Positions 11,101 to 19,586 are shown, counted from the stretch's first letter. The stretch: DNA of 64,000 bases from Arthrobacter sp. zg-Y20 (GCF_030142075.1 NZ_CP126241.1:2418001-2482000), one strand, 5' to 3'. Notes: generated from the sequence alone by a model not told the origin. Made by a program: numbers and translations.

Positions 11101-11376
11101 TCAATTCGATTTATCCGTATCCGGCTGTTTTCCACCCTTGGCGGGTCGGTCCGCATCCGTGGCCTGCCTGTGCGCGGCGGCCACATAGTAGCCGCTGACC
11201 GCGCCCAGAACGATACCGGCCGGTAAAATCCAGCGAGTTCCCAGGAGACTATCCAGGCTCCACCCTATCAAACCCAAGGCGATGATTCCCGCCAGCACAT
11301 ACTGCAGTGCTGCGCGGCGCCTGGACGCGGGAGCTTGGAAGGCTGCGGGGGTAACTGCGGGCTTTTTCTCAGGCAT
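11101..11376 (-). CDS. AtpZ/AtpI-like small membrane protein
   Basis: 91 residues. Polar N-terminus (MPEKKPAVTPAAFQAPASRRRA), then two hydrophobic helices (about 24-44 and 50-66: ALQYVLAGIIALGLIGWSLDSLL, WILPAGIVLGAVSGYYVAAA) and a charged tail. The two-helix hairpin with GxxLG fits the AtpZ/I group, which is linked to c-ring assembly or Mg2+ supply in other bacteria. It overlaps the preceding gene by 8 bases and precedes atpB by 85 bases. Confidence 0.7.
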   Translation of the reverse strand: MPEKKPAVTPAAFQAPASRRRAALQYVLAGIIALGLIGWSLDSLLGTRWILPAGIVLGAVSGYYVAAAHRQATDADRPAKGGKQPDTDKSN

Positions 11377-11851
11377 TCGAAGCTCCTTCGCTGGAAAGTT
11401 CCGCTGCTTCGGTAAAGATCAGGTGCCGGGTTGCTGCAAAGGCACGGATCTCCGTTGCCTGCCACAGAACCACGGCGCCGACAGCACTCAACGCAAACCA
11501 TTCACGGTGCAGCCATTCCGGCGTACCCAATCCGAAAAGAATGACGGCGAAACCCACAACTTTTATGGCATAGGTAACTACGAACATTCCAATTGCGCCC
11601 GAAGGATTCCTCCGGCCGACAAAATGCCCAACCAAGAGGCTGATGCCGAAGAAGGCCGCAATGAGGAACCATCCGAGCACAGAACTTGCCGCAGCGTATC
11701 CGTCCGCAAACACTGCCGCCGAGGCCGCAGCCAGCACGGCTGCGCCGCCGGTGACGGCAAGGGCCCGACCGAGGATCCCCAGCCAGGGGGCCTTCGTTGG
11801 CCCGGACGGGGTCAGGAACCCGCTGGTGCGGGAACCGTCTGTGGATCTCAT
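11369..11851 (-). CDS. Membrane protein at head of atp operon (AtpI-like)
   Basis: 160 residues with four predicted membrane helices (about 26-49, 54-76, 84-104 and 116-135). It has no clear motif; its size, topology and position at the head of the operon, overlapping the AtpZ-like gene, fit the poorly conserved ATP synthase protein I of actinobacteria. ATG 11851 has weak ribosome signals. Assignment rests mainly on context. Confidence 0.6.
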   Translation of the reverse strand: MRSTDGSRTSGFLTPSGPTKAPWLGILGRALAVTGGAAVLAAASAAVFADGYAAASSVLGWFLIAAFFGISLLVGHFVGRRNPSGAIGMFVVTYAIKVVGFAVILFGLGTPEWLHREWFALSAVGAVVLWQATEIRAFAATRHLIFTEAAELSSEGASNA

Positions 11852-11926
11852 GTGTGGGCAGTCTTCCTTGCCTGGATGGTTCGCCTGGATACTTCTGGAA
11901 AAGGCGCGGGCTACCGCGACCCTTGA

Positions 11927-11932
11927 ATTCTA
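11927..11932 (-). promoter_or_regulatory. Candidate -10 of the ATP synthase operon
   Basis: On the minus strand TGTAGAATTC contains TAGAAT preceded by TG, an extended -10-like arrangement, about 75 bases before the first gene of the atp unit (ATG 11851). No strong -35 is visible. The 148-base gap between the WbpL-like gene and the atp unit also contains a GC-rich stretch (11947-11970) that may fold, so the atp unit could have its own promoter rather than relying on read-through. Confidence 0.3.
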
Positions 11933-11999
11933 CAGTACATAGAAGAAGCCCCCGGCCCGGCCGCGGCGCAGGCAGCCTCCATCCGGACCGCCTGCGCGG

Positions 12000-12995
12000 C
12001 TACTGGGCGTAGCGCCGCACGAAGAGTGCCGGCGAAGCGAGGTAGAACACCACCACGGCGACGGCGAAGAGGACTCCGGCCAACGTGGCGCCGGCCCCCG
12101 CGCCCGCTGTGAACAGGCCTGCCAGGCCCACCACCAGGGTGCAACCGGTCACCAGCAGGGACACCTGGACATGGCTCAGTCCGGCGTCGGTCAGCCGCTG
12201 GTACACATGCTGGCGGTGCGCCGTGTACCACCGCTCTCCCCTGCGCACCCGGCGCAGGAGCGTTGAAAACGTGTCCGCCAGGTACACCAGGAGCGGGAAC
12301 AGCAGGTACTCCACGTAAACGCCGGCAAGAAAAGCAGCCACAGCGGTACCCGCAACGGAAGCGCCCAGCAGATAGCTTCCGACGTCCCCCAGGAACACCT
12401 GTCCCCTGCCGAGGTTCCACGGCAGGAAAGCGGCAAACGCAGCAGCCGTGACGGCACCGGCAACAGTCAGCCAGACATGGTCCGACAGCACGCCGCTGAT
12501 GGAATAAAGCACTCCCACCACCAGTCCGTGCAGGCCGGAAATGCCGTTGATGCCGTCCATGAAGTTGGCCACGTTGATGTAGGCCGCAATGGCCACCCCG
12601 CCCACCGGCACCCACCACCAGCTCTGCTCCATGGTCCAAGCCAATGCAGCGGTGCCCGCCAGCCCGATAACCAGCTGGCTGCCGGCACGAGTCCGGACGG
12701 ATACACCGCGCCAGTCTTCAATCCAGCCAAGCAGCGAGGCCAGGCCGATGACCGCAATGAGGATGGCGACAATGGACCGGTCAACGGACACGAGTCCGGT
12801 AGCCAGGGACAGCACCAGCCCCGCCAGGACACCGGCAGCGACCGTCAGGCCCACACCGCGGATCACCACGGTGGTGTGGGAGGACCGCTCGTTTGGAACA
12901 TCCAGGACGCCCAGCCGGCGCAGCAGCGGGATAAAAACAAAGGGCAGCAGCAGGCTTATCAGGAACGCCGCCGCCGTGCACACGGCCAGCAGCAT
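12000..12995 (-). CDS. Polyprenol-phosphate sugar-1-phosphate transferase, WbpL/WecA type
   Basis: 331 residues with about ten membrane helices. Member of the MraY/WecA family that moves a sugar-1-phosphate from a UDP-sugar to undecaprenyl (decaprenyl) phosphate and so begins a lipid-linked glycan. Motifs: DVPNERSSHTTVVIRGVG near residue 32, NVANFMDGINGISGLHG (catalytic Asp region), FLGDVGSYLLG and the HRQHVYQRL histidine motif near 260. The PNERSSH opening is like WbpL, which uses N-acetylated 6-deoxy sugars, more than like MraY. Its ATG shares one base with the stop of the dehydratase gene ahead of it. In mycobacteria the wecA (rfe) gene holds the equivalent place before the atp operon. Confidence 0.85.
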   Translation of the reverse strand: MLLAVCTAAAFLISLLLPFVFIPLLRRLGVLDVPNERSSHTTVVIRGVGLTVAAGVLAGLVLSLATGLVSVDRSIVAILIAVIGLASLLGWIEDWRGVSVRTRAGSQLVIGLAGTAALAWTMEQSWWWVPVGGVAIAAYINVANFMDGINGISGLHGLVVGVLYSISGVLSDHVWLTVAGAVTAAAFAAFLPWNLGRGQVFLGDVGSYLLGASVAGTAVAAFLAGVYVEYLLFPLLVYLADTFSTLLRRVRRGERWYTAHRQHVYQRLTDAGLSHVQVSLLVTGCTLVVGLAGLFTAGAGAGATLAGVLFAVAVVVFYLASPALFVRRYAQ

Positions 12996-14959
12996 CAGCC
13001 GGTCCGCCGTTCACGGTAGGCGTCGCCGCCGTCCAGTTCGCCGCCGTCCAGTTCGCCGCCGTGCAGTTCGCGGCCGTCCACGGGGGAATCCGTTCCCTCG
13101 GGGCTGGCCCCGGAAAGCCGTACTACCCCGGCCCCACCCTCAACAGCGGGCGCGCCGGCAATCCCGCAGCGCCGCAGCCAGTCGGCCAGATCCAGGTCCT
13201 CGGGATTGAGGACCGCCACGGACGCGTGGGAGATCTTGGGGTGGAACGGCCGTGAATCCTCTTCACCGGACCCCACCAGGATTTCGTGCATTTTTTCACC
13301 CTGGCGCAGGCCGGTGAACACAATATCGATGTCCTTGCCGGACATGGCGATCATGCGGCGGGCAACGTCGAGGATCTTCACCGGTTCGCCCATGTCCAGG
13401 ATCATGACCTCACCGCCGCGGCCGATTGCCCCGGCTTGGATCACCAACTGGCAAGCCTCGGGAATGGTCATAAAGAAGCGGGTGACCTCGGGGTCCGTAA
13501 CGGTCAACGGACCGCCTTGGCGGATCTGCTCGCTGAAGAGGGGAAGCATGGACCCCCGGCTGCCAATGACGTTGCCGAACCGCACCGACACGTACTGCTC
13601 GCCGGTGGCCTGCGCCATCCAAGCGGTCAGCTTCTCGGCTACCCGCTTGGAGTGCCCCAGTACGGTGGTGGGGTTGGCTGCCTTGTCAGTGGAGATGTTC
13701 ACGAAGTGGCGCACGCCCGCCTTGCGGGCAGCGGCCAGCACGTTTGAGGTGCCCAGCACATTGGTTTTCCATGCTTCCTGCGGGTACTGCTCCAGCAGCG
13801 AAACGTGCTTGAGGGCGGCGGCATGGAAAACGACGTCGGGACGGCGCTCGGCAAAGATGCGCTCCAGTGCCTGCGGATCCCGGATATCGGCCAAAACCGT
13901 GTCCCTGCCGTCCAGCAGCCCGCGTCCGGTGATGGAAAGCTGGGTGAGCTGCAGCCCGGTCTCATCCCGGTCCACCATGATCAGCTCCCCCGGATTGAAC
14001 GCGGTGATCTGGCGGCACAGTTCGGAGCCGATGGACCCGCCGGCACCGGTGACCAGCACCTTCTTGCCGGACAGGTAGCCGGCCACCTCCTCAACGCGGA
14101 TGTCCACGGGCCGGCGGCCAATCAGGTCCTCCACCGCGACGTCGCGGAATTCCGTGAGACCGGCGCCCTCGCCTTTGGACAGCATGTCCTTGAGCGGAGG
14201 CAGGACAAGTACGCGCAGGTCCAGGCCCTCTGCACGGTCCGAAATCTCGCGCACCTGTTTGGCTTCGACGTCGGCAATGGCAACAATCAGCACGGTGGCG
14301 CGGGTGCGGTGCACCACCTCGGCAAGGTCGGTGAGTTTGCCCAGGACCGGGACAGTCGCCAGCCGCAGGTGCTTCTTGGCGGGGTCGTCGTCAATCAGGC
14401 CCACCGGGTAATACGGGGATCCGGGATCCTTCATCATCCGGGACACGAGGGAACCGCCCAGGAACCCGGCACCGTAGATCAGCGTGCGCTGGGCCTCTTC
14501 GCCCGGACGGGCCCGGCTCTCCACGTACATCCGCTTCACGTAGCGGATGGCCGCCATGAACAGGCAGGCGAACGGGAAGGCGATCATTCCGGTGCTTCGC
14601 GGGATGTCGATCACCAGGCCGAACAGGGCACTGGCAAGGACCAGGATGGCGGAGACTATGAGCGTCACCACGGCCAGCAGGCGCATCTCGTGGAAGCTGC
14701 CGAAGCTGTAGCGCCCGCGGTAGAGGGCGAAGGAATACCCGACGATCAGCTGGGTCAGGACTGCCACGCCGCAGAACACGGCCAGTCCCCCCGGATTGAT
14801 CTGCTCAACCGTCAGCTCGTACCGCAGCACAAGCGCCAGGACGATGGATACGATCCAGGCCAGGGAATCCAGCATGTACTGCGACCACAGCCACAGGACA
14901 GGTTTTTCCTCCCTTGGAAGGCTGGCGGTCTCCGTAGGTTTTTGCCTCATGGTCCTCAA
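12995..14959 (-). CDS. Membrane nucleotide-sugar 4,6-dehydratase (WbpM/PglF/CapD type)
   Basis: 654 residues. Four N-terminal membrane helices (about 20-130), a CoA-binding-like Rossmann domain (TLIYGAGFLGGSLVSRMM, about 160), then the catalytic short-chain dehydrogenase domain starting at KKVLVTGAGGSIGSELCRQI (about 300). The active-site region reads NISTDKAANPTTVLGHSKRVAEKL: the usual Tyr of YxxxK is Leu, where well-studied PglF/WbpM members have Met, and the Lys is kept. Expected to convert UDP-GlcNAc to the 4-keto-6-deoxy sugar at the inner membrane face. The C-terminus ends in a short repeat-encoded tail (ELHGGELDGGELDGGD). It overlaps the transferase gene by one base. Confidence 0.88.
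   Translation of the reverse strand: MRTMRQKPTETASLPREEKPVLWLWSQYMLDSLAWIVSIVLALVLRYELTVEQINPGGLAVFCGVAVLTQLIVGYSFALYRGRYSFGSFHEMRLLAVVTLIVSAILVLASALFGLVIDIPRSTGMIAFPFACLFMAAIRYVKRMYVESRARPGEEAQRTLIYGAGFLGGSLVSRMMKDPGSPYYPVGLIDDDPAKKHLRLATVPVLGKLTDLAEVVHRTRATVLIVAIADVEAKQVREISDRAEGLDLRVLVLPPLKDMLSKGEGAGLTEFRDVAVEDLIGRRPVDIRVEEVAGYLSGKKVLVTGAGGSIGSELCRQITAFNPGELIMVDRDETGLQLTQLSITGRGLLDGRDTVLADIRDPQALERIFAERRPDVVFHAAALKHVSLLEQYPQEAWKTNVLGTSNVLAAARKAGVRHFVNISTDKAANPTTVLGHSKRVAEKLTAWMAQATGEQYVSVRFGNVIGSRGSMLPLFSEQIRQGGPLTVTDPEVTRFFMTIPEACQLVIQAGAIGRGGEVMILDMGEPVKILDVARRMIAMSGKDIDIVFTGLRQGEKMHEILVGSGEEDSRPFHPKISHASVAVLNPEDLDLADWLRRCGIAGAPAVEGGAGVVRLSGASPEGTDSPVDGRELHGGELDGGELDGGDAYRERRTG
13028..13080. 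repeat. 15-bp tandem repeat in the 3' end of the dehydratase gene
   Basis: GCCGTCCAGTTCGCC occurs twice exactly (13028-13042, 13043-13057), then once with two changes (13058-13072), then in part. It is in frame and encodes (H/D)GGEL-type units in the C-terminal tail, so copy number can change without breaking the frame. Confidence 0.85.
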
Positions 14960-15018
14960 CGGGTAGGTACCCGGCTCTCTTCTCGGTGGTGCGAAGAACA
15001 GGTGGAAGAATCCGGTGT

Positions 15019-15036
15019 AATAGACTGGAATCTATT
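15019..15036. promoter_or_regulatory. Inverted repeat with overlapping divergent -10 hexamers
   Basis: AATAGACTGGAATCTATT is a 6-6-6 inverted repeat in the 162-base gap between the divergent dehydratase and glycosyltransferase genes. It contains TAGACT on the plus strand and TAGATT on the minus strand, each a plausible -10. It may be a shared operator or simply back-to-back promoters. The two start codons lie 60 and 86 bases away. Confidence 0.4.
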
Positions 15037-15121
15037 CAGCATACTAACTGCACACCCTGTTCTGTTCCGGCCCTGCTGTTTAGACGGGGCCGTTCCTGCG
15101 GGTGGCTGCGAAAGGATCATC

Positions 15122-16021
15122 TTGCCGGACTCCGTTGCCGTAGCAGCAGTCACCTTCGACCGTCCCGATGACGTCAAGACACTCCTCGGTGCACTCGCTG
15201 CCCAGACTGCCAACATCACATCCGTGGCCCTGGTGGACTCCGGCAAGAGCCCGGTTGCCGAGATTGCCGAAAGCTCTGCGGCACCTGTGAACTACATCCG
15301 TTCGAACACCAACCTGGGCGGGGCCGGGGGCTTCTCCCTGGCCATTCTTTCAGCCATGGCCTCCGGTGCCGAGTGGATCTGGATCATGGACGACGACGCC
15401 CATCCCGAGGACCCTCAGTGCCTCGCCGTGCTCCTCGCCGCCGCACAGGAACGCGGGCTCGACGTCGTCCTGCCGCTGGTGGTGGCCCCAGGCGCCCCGG
15501 ACACCCTCTCCTTCCACTTCCGACTGGACGGGAAACTGACCCACGACCGCGCCGCAGTCGCCGCCCGGGGGTTCCTGCCCAACGTGGGCCACTTCTTCAA
15601 CGGCGCGCTGATCCGGGCCGATGTGTTCTACCGGGTGGGCCTGCCGGACCTGCGCCTGTTCATCCGCGGCGACGAGACGGACTTCATGATCAGGCTGCGC
15701 CGCGCCGGCGTCGCTTTCGGCACCGTCACCACAGCAGCCCTGACGCATCCCGCCGCATGGTCGGAGGTGCAGCCCGTGCTGGGAGACCGGATGCATGTCC
15801 TGGTCCCGGATACGCCGTTCAAACAGTTCTACTTCTACCGCAACCGGGGCCACCTCACCCGGCGTTACGGCCGGGTCAAGTCCTTCGTGGCCGACGCCGC
15901 CGGTTACCCGATCCACTTCGCCCGCACGAAAGACCCCAAGGGCTTCGTCCGCTGGCTGCGCGCCTACGCCGCCGGGATGAGCGGGCGCCGCTTCGGACCG
16001 CCGTCGGACTTCGGGTTCTAG
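15122..16021 (+). CDS. Glycosyltransferase family 2, GlfT1-like
   Basis: 299 residues from a TTG start that has GAAAGGA five bases upstream. GT-A fold: VAAVTFDRPDDVKTLLGAL opens the nucleotide-binding domain, RSNTNLGGAGGFSLAI and WIWIMDDDAHPED (about residue 83) give the metal-binding DDD, and DLRLFIRGDETDFMIRLRRAG carries the acceptor/base region. NLGGAGG plus DDD resembles the galactofuranosyl/rhamnosyl transferases of the GlfT1 group, which build cell-wall glycans on polyprenol carriers. The cognate sugar is not determinable from sequence. It is the first gene of a four-gene plus-strand run; the next gene starts 2 bases after its stop. Confidence 0.82.
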   Translation: MPDSVAVAAVTFDRPDDVKTLLGALAAQTANITSVALVDSGKSPVAEIAESSAAPVNYIRSNTNLGGAGGFSLAILSAMASGAEWIWIMDDDAHPEDPQCLAVLLAAAQERGLDVVLPLVVAPGAPDTLSFHFRLDGKLTHDRAAVAARGFLPNVGHFFNGALIRADVFYRVGLPDLRLFIRGDETDFMIRLRRAGVAFGTVTTAALTHPAAWSEVQPVLGDRMHVLVPDTPFKQFYFYRNRGHLTRRYGRVKSFVADAAGYPIHFARTKDPKGFVRWLRAYAAGMSGRRFGPPSDFGF

Positions 16022-16023
16022 CA

Positions 16024-16995
16024 ATGGCGAAGCCTGCCGGTGAAGCCGAGCTGACAATTGTCATCACCACCTTCAACCGCGCCGGTTACCTTTCCGGGCT
16101 GTTGGAAAGCATCAAGGCGCTTGATCCCGCTCCGGCCGCCGTGGTGGTGGTGGACAATGCCAGCACCGACAATACGCCCGAGGTCCTCGAAGCGGCCCGC
16201 AAGGGCTTCCCGGTTCCGCTGACCGTCCTCCGGCTGGAGACCAACACCGGCGGCGCCGGCGGATTCGCGGCCGGAACGGAAGCCGCGCAGGCCGACGGCG
16301 CAGGCTGGCTGTGGCTGATGGACGACGACGTCGAGGTACTGCCCGGCGCCGTGGCTGCGCTGCGCAAATGGACCGGCAGCTACGACTGCATCCACGGCCG
16401 TCGGCTTGACGGCTCCGGTGCTCCGTTCTTCTGGCAGCACCGCTTTGTGCCCTTCCTCGGCGTGCACGTCCCCGTACGGGGCAACGTTTTCCGCGACTCG
16501 CCCGTGTTCGAAACCAATCTGGGCTGCTTCGAGGGAATGCTCATCAGCGCTGAGCAGGTGCGCCGCATCGGCCTGCCGGACGCCCGCTACTTCATCAACG
16601 GCGATGACCTGATCTACGGCTGGCTGGCCTCCCTCGACCGGCCGGTGGCGTACGTCAACGATTTCGTGATCCGCAAGGTGCGCGCCCAGAAGCAGATTGA
16701 TCTGGGCATCCGGCACCTCAACGATTCCAGCGACCTGGGCCGGTTCACGTCCATGCGCAACCGAGGCCACACGGCCCGCTACCTGCAGGTCCACGGACGG
16801 TACAACCGTGCCGGCTTTGCCCTGGGCACCGTCCTGACCGCAGGCAAGGAAATACTGCGGCTGGTCGCCGTGGAGCGCACACTGCACGGCGCCGGCCGCC
16901 TATGGGCTGGCTGGCGCGAAGCCCGGCGCATCCTGCAGGACCGTTCCTGGTCCCCCATGCCTCCCCTGCCCGCCACCCGAAAGCAACAGGTTTGA
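16024..16995 (+). CDS. Glycosyltransferase family 2, GlfT1-like (second copy)
   Basis: 323 residues. Same architecture as the preceding gene and probably an ancient duplicate: TIVITTFNRAGYLSGLLESI, VVDNASTDNTPEVL, RLETNTGGAGGFAAGTEAA and WLWLMDDDVEVLPGA, then FINGDDLIYGWLASL. The C-terminal part has the helix-rich region RFTSMRNRGHTARYL seen in GlfT-type enzymes. ATG 16024 lies 2 bases after the upstream stop. The two genes together suggest successive addition of two sugars to one acceptor. Confidence 0.84.
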   Translation: MAKPAGEAELTIVITTFNRAGYLSGLLESIKALDPAPAAVVVVDNASTDNTPEVLEAARKGFPVPLTVLRLETNTGGAGGFAAGTEAAQADGAGWLWLMDDDVEVLPGAVAALRKWTGSYDCIHGRRLDGSGAPFFWQHRFVPFLGVHVPVRGNVFRDSPVFETNLGCFEGMLISAEQVRRIGLPDARYFINGDDLIYGWLASLDRPVAYVNDFVIRKVRAQKQIDLGIRHLNDSSDLGRFTSMRNRGHTARYLQVHGRYNRAGFALGTVLTAGKEILRLVAVERTLHGAGRLWAGWREARRILQDRSWSPMPPLPATRKQQV

Positions 16996-17966
16996 GCTCC
17001 GCATCCACATCATCAGTTCCCGCACCGCACTCCCCGGTCTGGGCCGTTGTCGGCGCCACCGGATTCATCGGTTCAGCCATCCGCTCCGAGCTGGCCGCCC
17101 GTGGTATTGAGGTCCGCAGTGTCCGTGCACCTCGACTGCACGCCGACGGCACGGACCTGCAGGCACTGAAGGACCGGGCTGCCGGCCTGGACACCGAACG
17201 GGCTTCGCTCACCGCCGGGCTGGCCGGCGCCGACGTCGTTATCAACGCTGCCGGGCTGGCGACTCCAGGTGCCGGGGATTCCCCCGAACTGCGCGGCGCC
17301 AATGCGCTGCTGCCGCTGCTGATCGCCGACGCGGCCGACGCCGCCGGGGTCCGGCGGTTTGTGCACCTGAGCAGCGCCGCTGTGCAGGGTCACCGCCCGT
17401 TCCTGGATGAAAGCAGCCACGTCGAACCGTTCTCGGCCTATTCCCGGTCCAAGGCCCTGGGTGAACAGGCCCTCTCGGCGCGTACCGCCGGCAGTTGCAG
17501 CGTAACCACCGTCCGCGCCACTTCGGTGCAGGGCCCCGGCCGCGCCACCACCGCCAAGCTGGCCCGGCTGGCCGCCTCGCCGCTGGCCTCCGTGGCCTCG
17601 CCAGGCACGGCACCGAGTCCGGTGAGCTCCGTGGATTCCCTCGTCGACTTTGTCCTGAGGGTAGCCGGACACCGCGGACCCGTGCCGGCGGTAGTACTGC
17701 AGCCGTGGGAGCAGGCTTCCGTATCTTCGGTCCTGGAGGCGGCCGGCGGACGCCGGCCGGCCCGCCTGCCGGCCTGGTTCTGCCGGGCTGTGCTGCGCCT
17801 GGGCTACGGGCTGTCCTCGCTGGCCGGTGAACGCCTGCACGGCCCGCTGCGCCGCGTGGAGATGATGTGGTTCGGGCAGCGGCAGGAGCCGGGCTGGGCC
17901 GAAGAAACCAACAACGTTCCCCGCCCCCGGGTGCAGGACGTGCTGCAGGAGGCATCCCACGGGTGA
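16992..17966 (+). CDS. NAD-dependent epimerase/reductase (extended SDR)
   Basis: 324 residues from TTG 16992, which overlaps the TGA of the preceding gene as TTGA. Rossmann motif VVGATGFIGSAIRSEL near residue 20; active-site Ser in VHLSSAAVQG and the YSRSK Tyr-Lys pair near 150. It fits nucleotide-sugar 4-epimerases or 4-reductases. Given the dehydratase 2 kb away, a role in reducing or epimerising the 4-keto-6-deoxy sugar (as WbpV/WbpK do for QuiNAc/FucNAc) is an inference. The C-terminal third (about 220-324) is less typical. Confidence 0.72.
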   Translation: MSSASTSSVPAPHSPVWAVVGATGFIGSAIRSELAARGIEVRSVRAPRLHADGTDLQALKDRAAGLDTERASLTAGLAGADVVINAAGLATPGAGDSPELRGANALLPLLIADAADAAGVRRFVHLSSAAVQGHRPFLDESSHVEPFSAYSRSKALGEQALSARTAGSCSVTTVRATSVQGPGRATTAKLARLAASPLASVASPGTAPSPVSSVDSLVDFVLRVAGHRGPVPAVVLQPWEQASVSSVLEAAGGRRPARLPAWFCRAVLRLGYGLSSLAGERLHGPLRRVEMMWFGQRQEPGWAEETNNVPRPRVQDVLQEASHG

Positions 17967-18036
17967 ATCGGCGGCCAAGCACCCGGAACCGGACCTAAGC
18001 CGGATAGGGTGGGTGGATGCTGATGAAAGCCACCCC

Positions 18037-18819
18037 ATGATCGAGATCCTGAACCCGGACGAACTGGCCCGCGCCAGGGTCACCGGACGCCTGGTTGCGG
18101 ACATCCTGCAAGCCCTGAAGGCGCGGACGAAAGTCGGCACGAACCTGCTGGACATTGACCGGTGGGCAGCGGAAATGATTGCCGCCGCGGGAGCGCGCTC
18201 CTGCTATGTCGACTACGCGCCGTCATTCGGCCGCGGCCCGTTCGGCCACTACATCTGCACCGGGGTCAACGATGCAGTGCTGCACGGCCTCCCCTACGAC
18301 TATTCGCTGGCCGAGGGCGACCTGCTGAAACTGGACTTCGCCATCACCAAGGATGGGATGGCAGCCGATTCGGCCATCAGCTTCATTGTGGGCGAAACCC
18401 GCCCGCCCGAAAGCGTCGCACTGATCCGCGCCACGGAACAGGCACTGGACGCAGCCATTGCCGCTGCCGTGCCCGGTGCCCGGATCGGCGACATCTCCGC
18501 CGCCATCGCGTCGGTGCTTGGCGCCGCCGGGTATCCGGTCAATACCGAATTCGGGGGCCACGGCATCGGCACCACCATGCACCAGGACCCACACGTTCCC
18601 AATGCCGGGCGTGCGGGCCGCGGGTACAAGCTGCGGCCGGGGCTGATGCTGGCCCTGGAACCGTGGGTCATGGCGGACACGGCGCAACTGGTGACCGACG
18701 CCGACGGATGGACGCTGCGCAGCGCCACCGGCTGCCGGACCGCGCACAGCGAGCACACTGTAGCCATTACCGACGGCGGCGCAGAAATCCTCACGCTGCC
18801 GTCCGGCGGACGGGCTTAG
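18037..18819 (+). CDS. map: Methionine aminopeptidase, type I
   Basis: 260 residues. Removes the N-terminal Met from nascent proteins. All metal ligands are visible: Asp100 and Asp111 (LKLDFAITKDGMAADSAISF), His175 (FGGHGIGTTMH), Glu208 (LALEPW) and Glu239 (HSEHTVAIT), plus His84 (VLHGLP) of the substrate site. ATG 18037 has GAAAG seven bases upstream; a GTG at 18013 would add eight residues. It lies 70 bases after the epimerase gene and its 3' end overlaps the stop of tsaC on the other strand by four bases. Confidence 0.93.
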   Translation: MIEILNPDELARARVTGRLVADILQALKARTKVGTNLLDIDRWAAEMIAAAGARSCYVDYAPSFGRGPFGHYICTGVNDAVLHGLPYDYSLAEGDLLKLDFAITKDGMAADSAISFIVGETRPPESVALIRATEQALDAAIAAAVPGARIGDISAAIASVLGAAGYPVNTEFGGHGIGTTMHQDPHVPNAGRAGRGYKLRPGLMLALEPWVMADTAQLVTDADGWTLRSATGCRTAHSEHTVAITDGGAEILTLPSGGRA

Positions 18820-19586
18820 CCCTGCTCTTTGACCAGTGACGGTGCCGTGCCGCCGTGCGCCTCAGCAGTACCAGCAGCGGTATCGGCGGCCGCATCTTCG
18901 GCAGCAGCTTCTTCAGCAGGCGGCTCTTCGCCCAGACCCAGAATCCCGGGAACCACTTCCCGCAGGGCTTCCAGGCTGACGGCGCCCTGCCGCACAACAC
19001 GCATGGGCTCGCTGGTGGCGTCCACAATGGTCGAGGGCACGCCGTCGCTCCCGGCAACCGGGCGGTGCCCCGCTTCCAGGTAGACCTCCACCGACTCAGC
19101 CAGCATTGCCTGCGCCTCGGCAGCGTTCTGCGCGGCGGGCGAGCCGGTCCGGTTAGCCGAGGACACGGCCAGGGGGCCGGTGACTCCCAGCAGCTCCAGG
19201 GCGATGCGGTCATCGGGCATCCGCAGGGCGACCGTGCCCATGGTGTCGCCCAGGTCCCAGGACAGGGAAGGCTGGGCGTGGCAGATCAAGGTCAACCCGC
19301 CGGGCCAGAAGGTACGGGCCAGGTTGCGGGCGTCTTCGGGGATGTCCGTGGCCAGTCCGTCCATGGTCTGCATCCGGGGAATCAGCACGGGCGGCGGCAT
19401 GCTGCGGCCGCGGCCCTTGGCTGCAAGCAGCGTGGCTACGGCCTGGGGCGAGAACGCGTCGGCGCCGATCCCGTAGACCGTATCGGTGGGAAGGACCACG
19501 CAGGCCTTGGCAGCGATCGCCCGCTGCGCGGCAGCCAGGCCCTCGCTGAGTTCCTCTGGATTGGTGCAGTCATAACTGGTGCTCAC
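18816..19586 (-). CDS. tsaC: L-threonylcarbamoyladenylate synthase (Sua5/YwlC/TsaC)
   Basis: 256 residues from GTG 19586. Makes threonylcarbamoyl-AMP from threonine, bicarbonate and ATP for the t6A37 modification of ANN-decoding tRNAs. The signature LPTDTVYGIGADAFSP (about residues 32-47) is followed by KGRGRSMPPPVLIP, with the usual KxR...PP pattern, and SANRTGSPAAQNAAEA. The last about 45 residues are an Ala/Glu-rich acidic tail (EEPPAEEAAAEDAAADTAAGTAEA) not needed for the fold. GTGA overlap with the prmC stop shows translational coupling. Confidence 0.93.
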   Translation of the reverse strand: MSTSYDCTNPEELSEGLAAAQRAIAAKACVVLPTDTVYGIGADAFSPQAVATLLAAKGRGRSMPPPVLIPRMQTMDGLATDIPEDARNLARTFWPGGLTLICHAQPSLSWDLGDTMGTVALRMPDDRIALELLGVTGPLAVSSANRTGSPAAQNAAEAQAMLAESVEVYLEAGHRPVAGSDGVPSTIVDATSEPMRVVRQGAVSLEALREVVPGILGLGEEPPAEEAAAEDAAADTAAGTAEAHGGTAPSLVKEQG

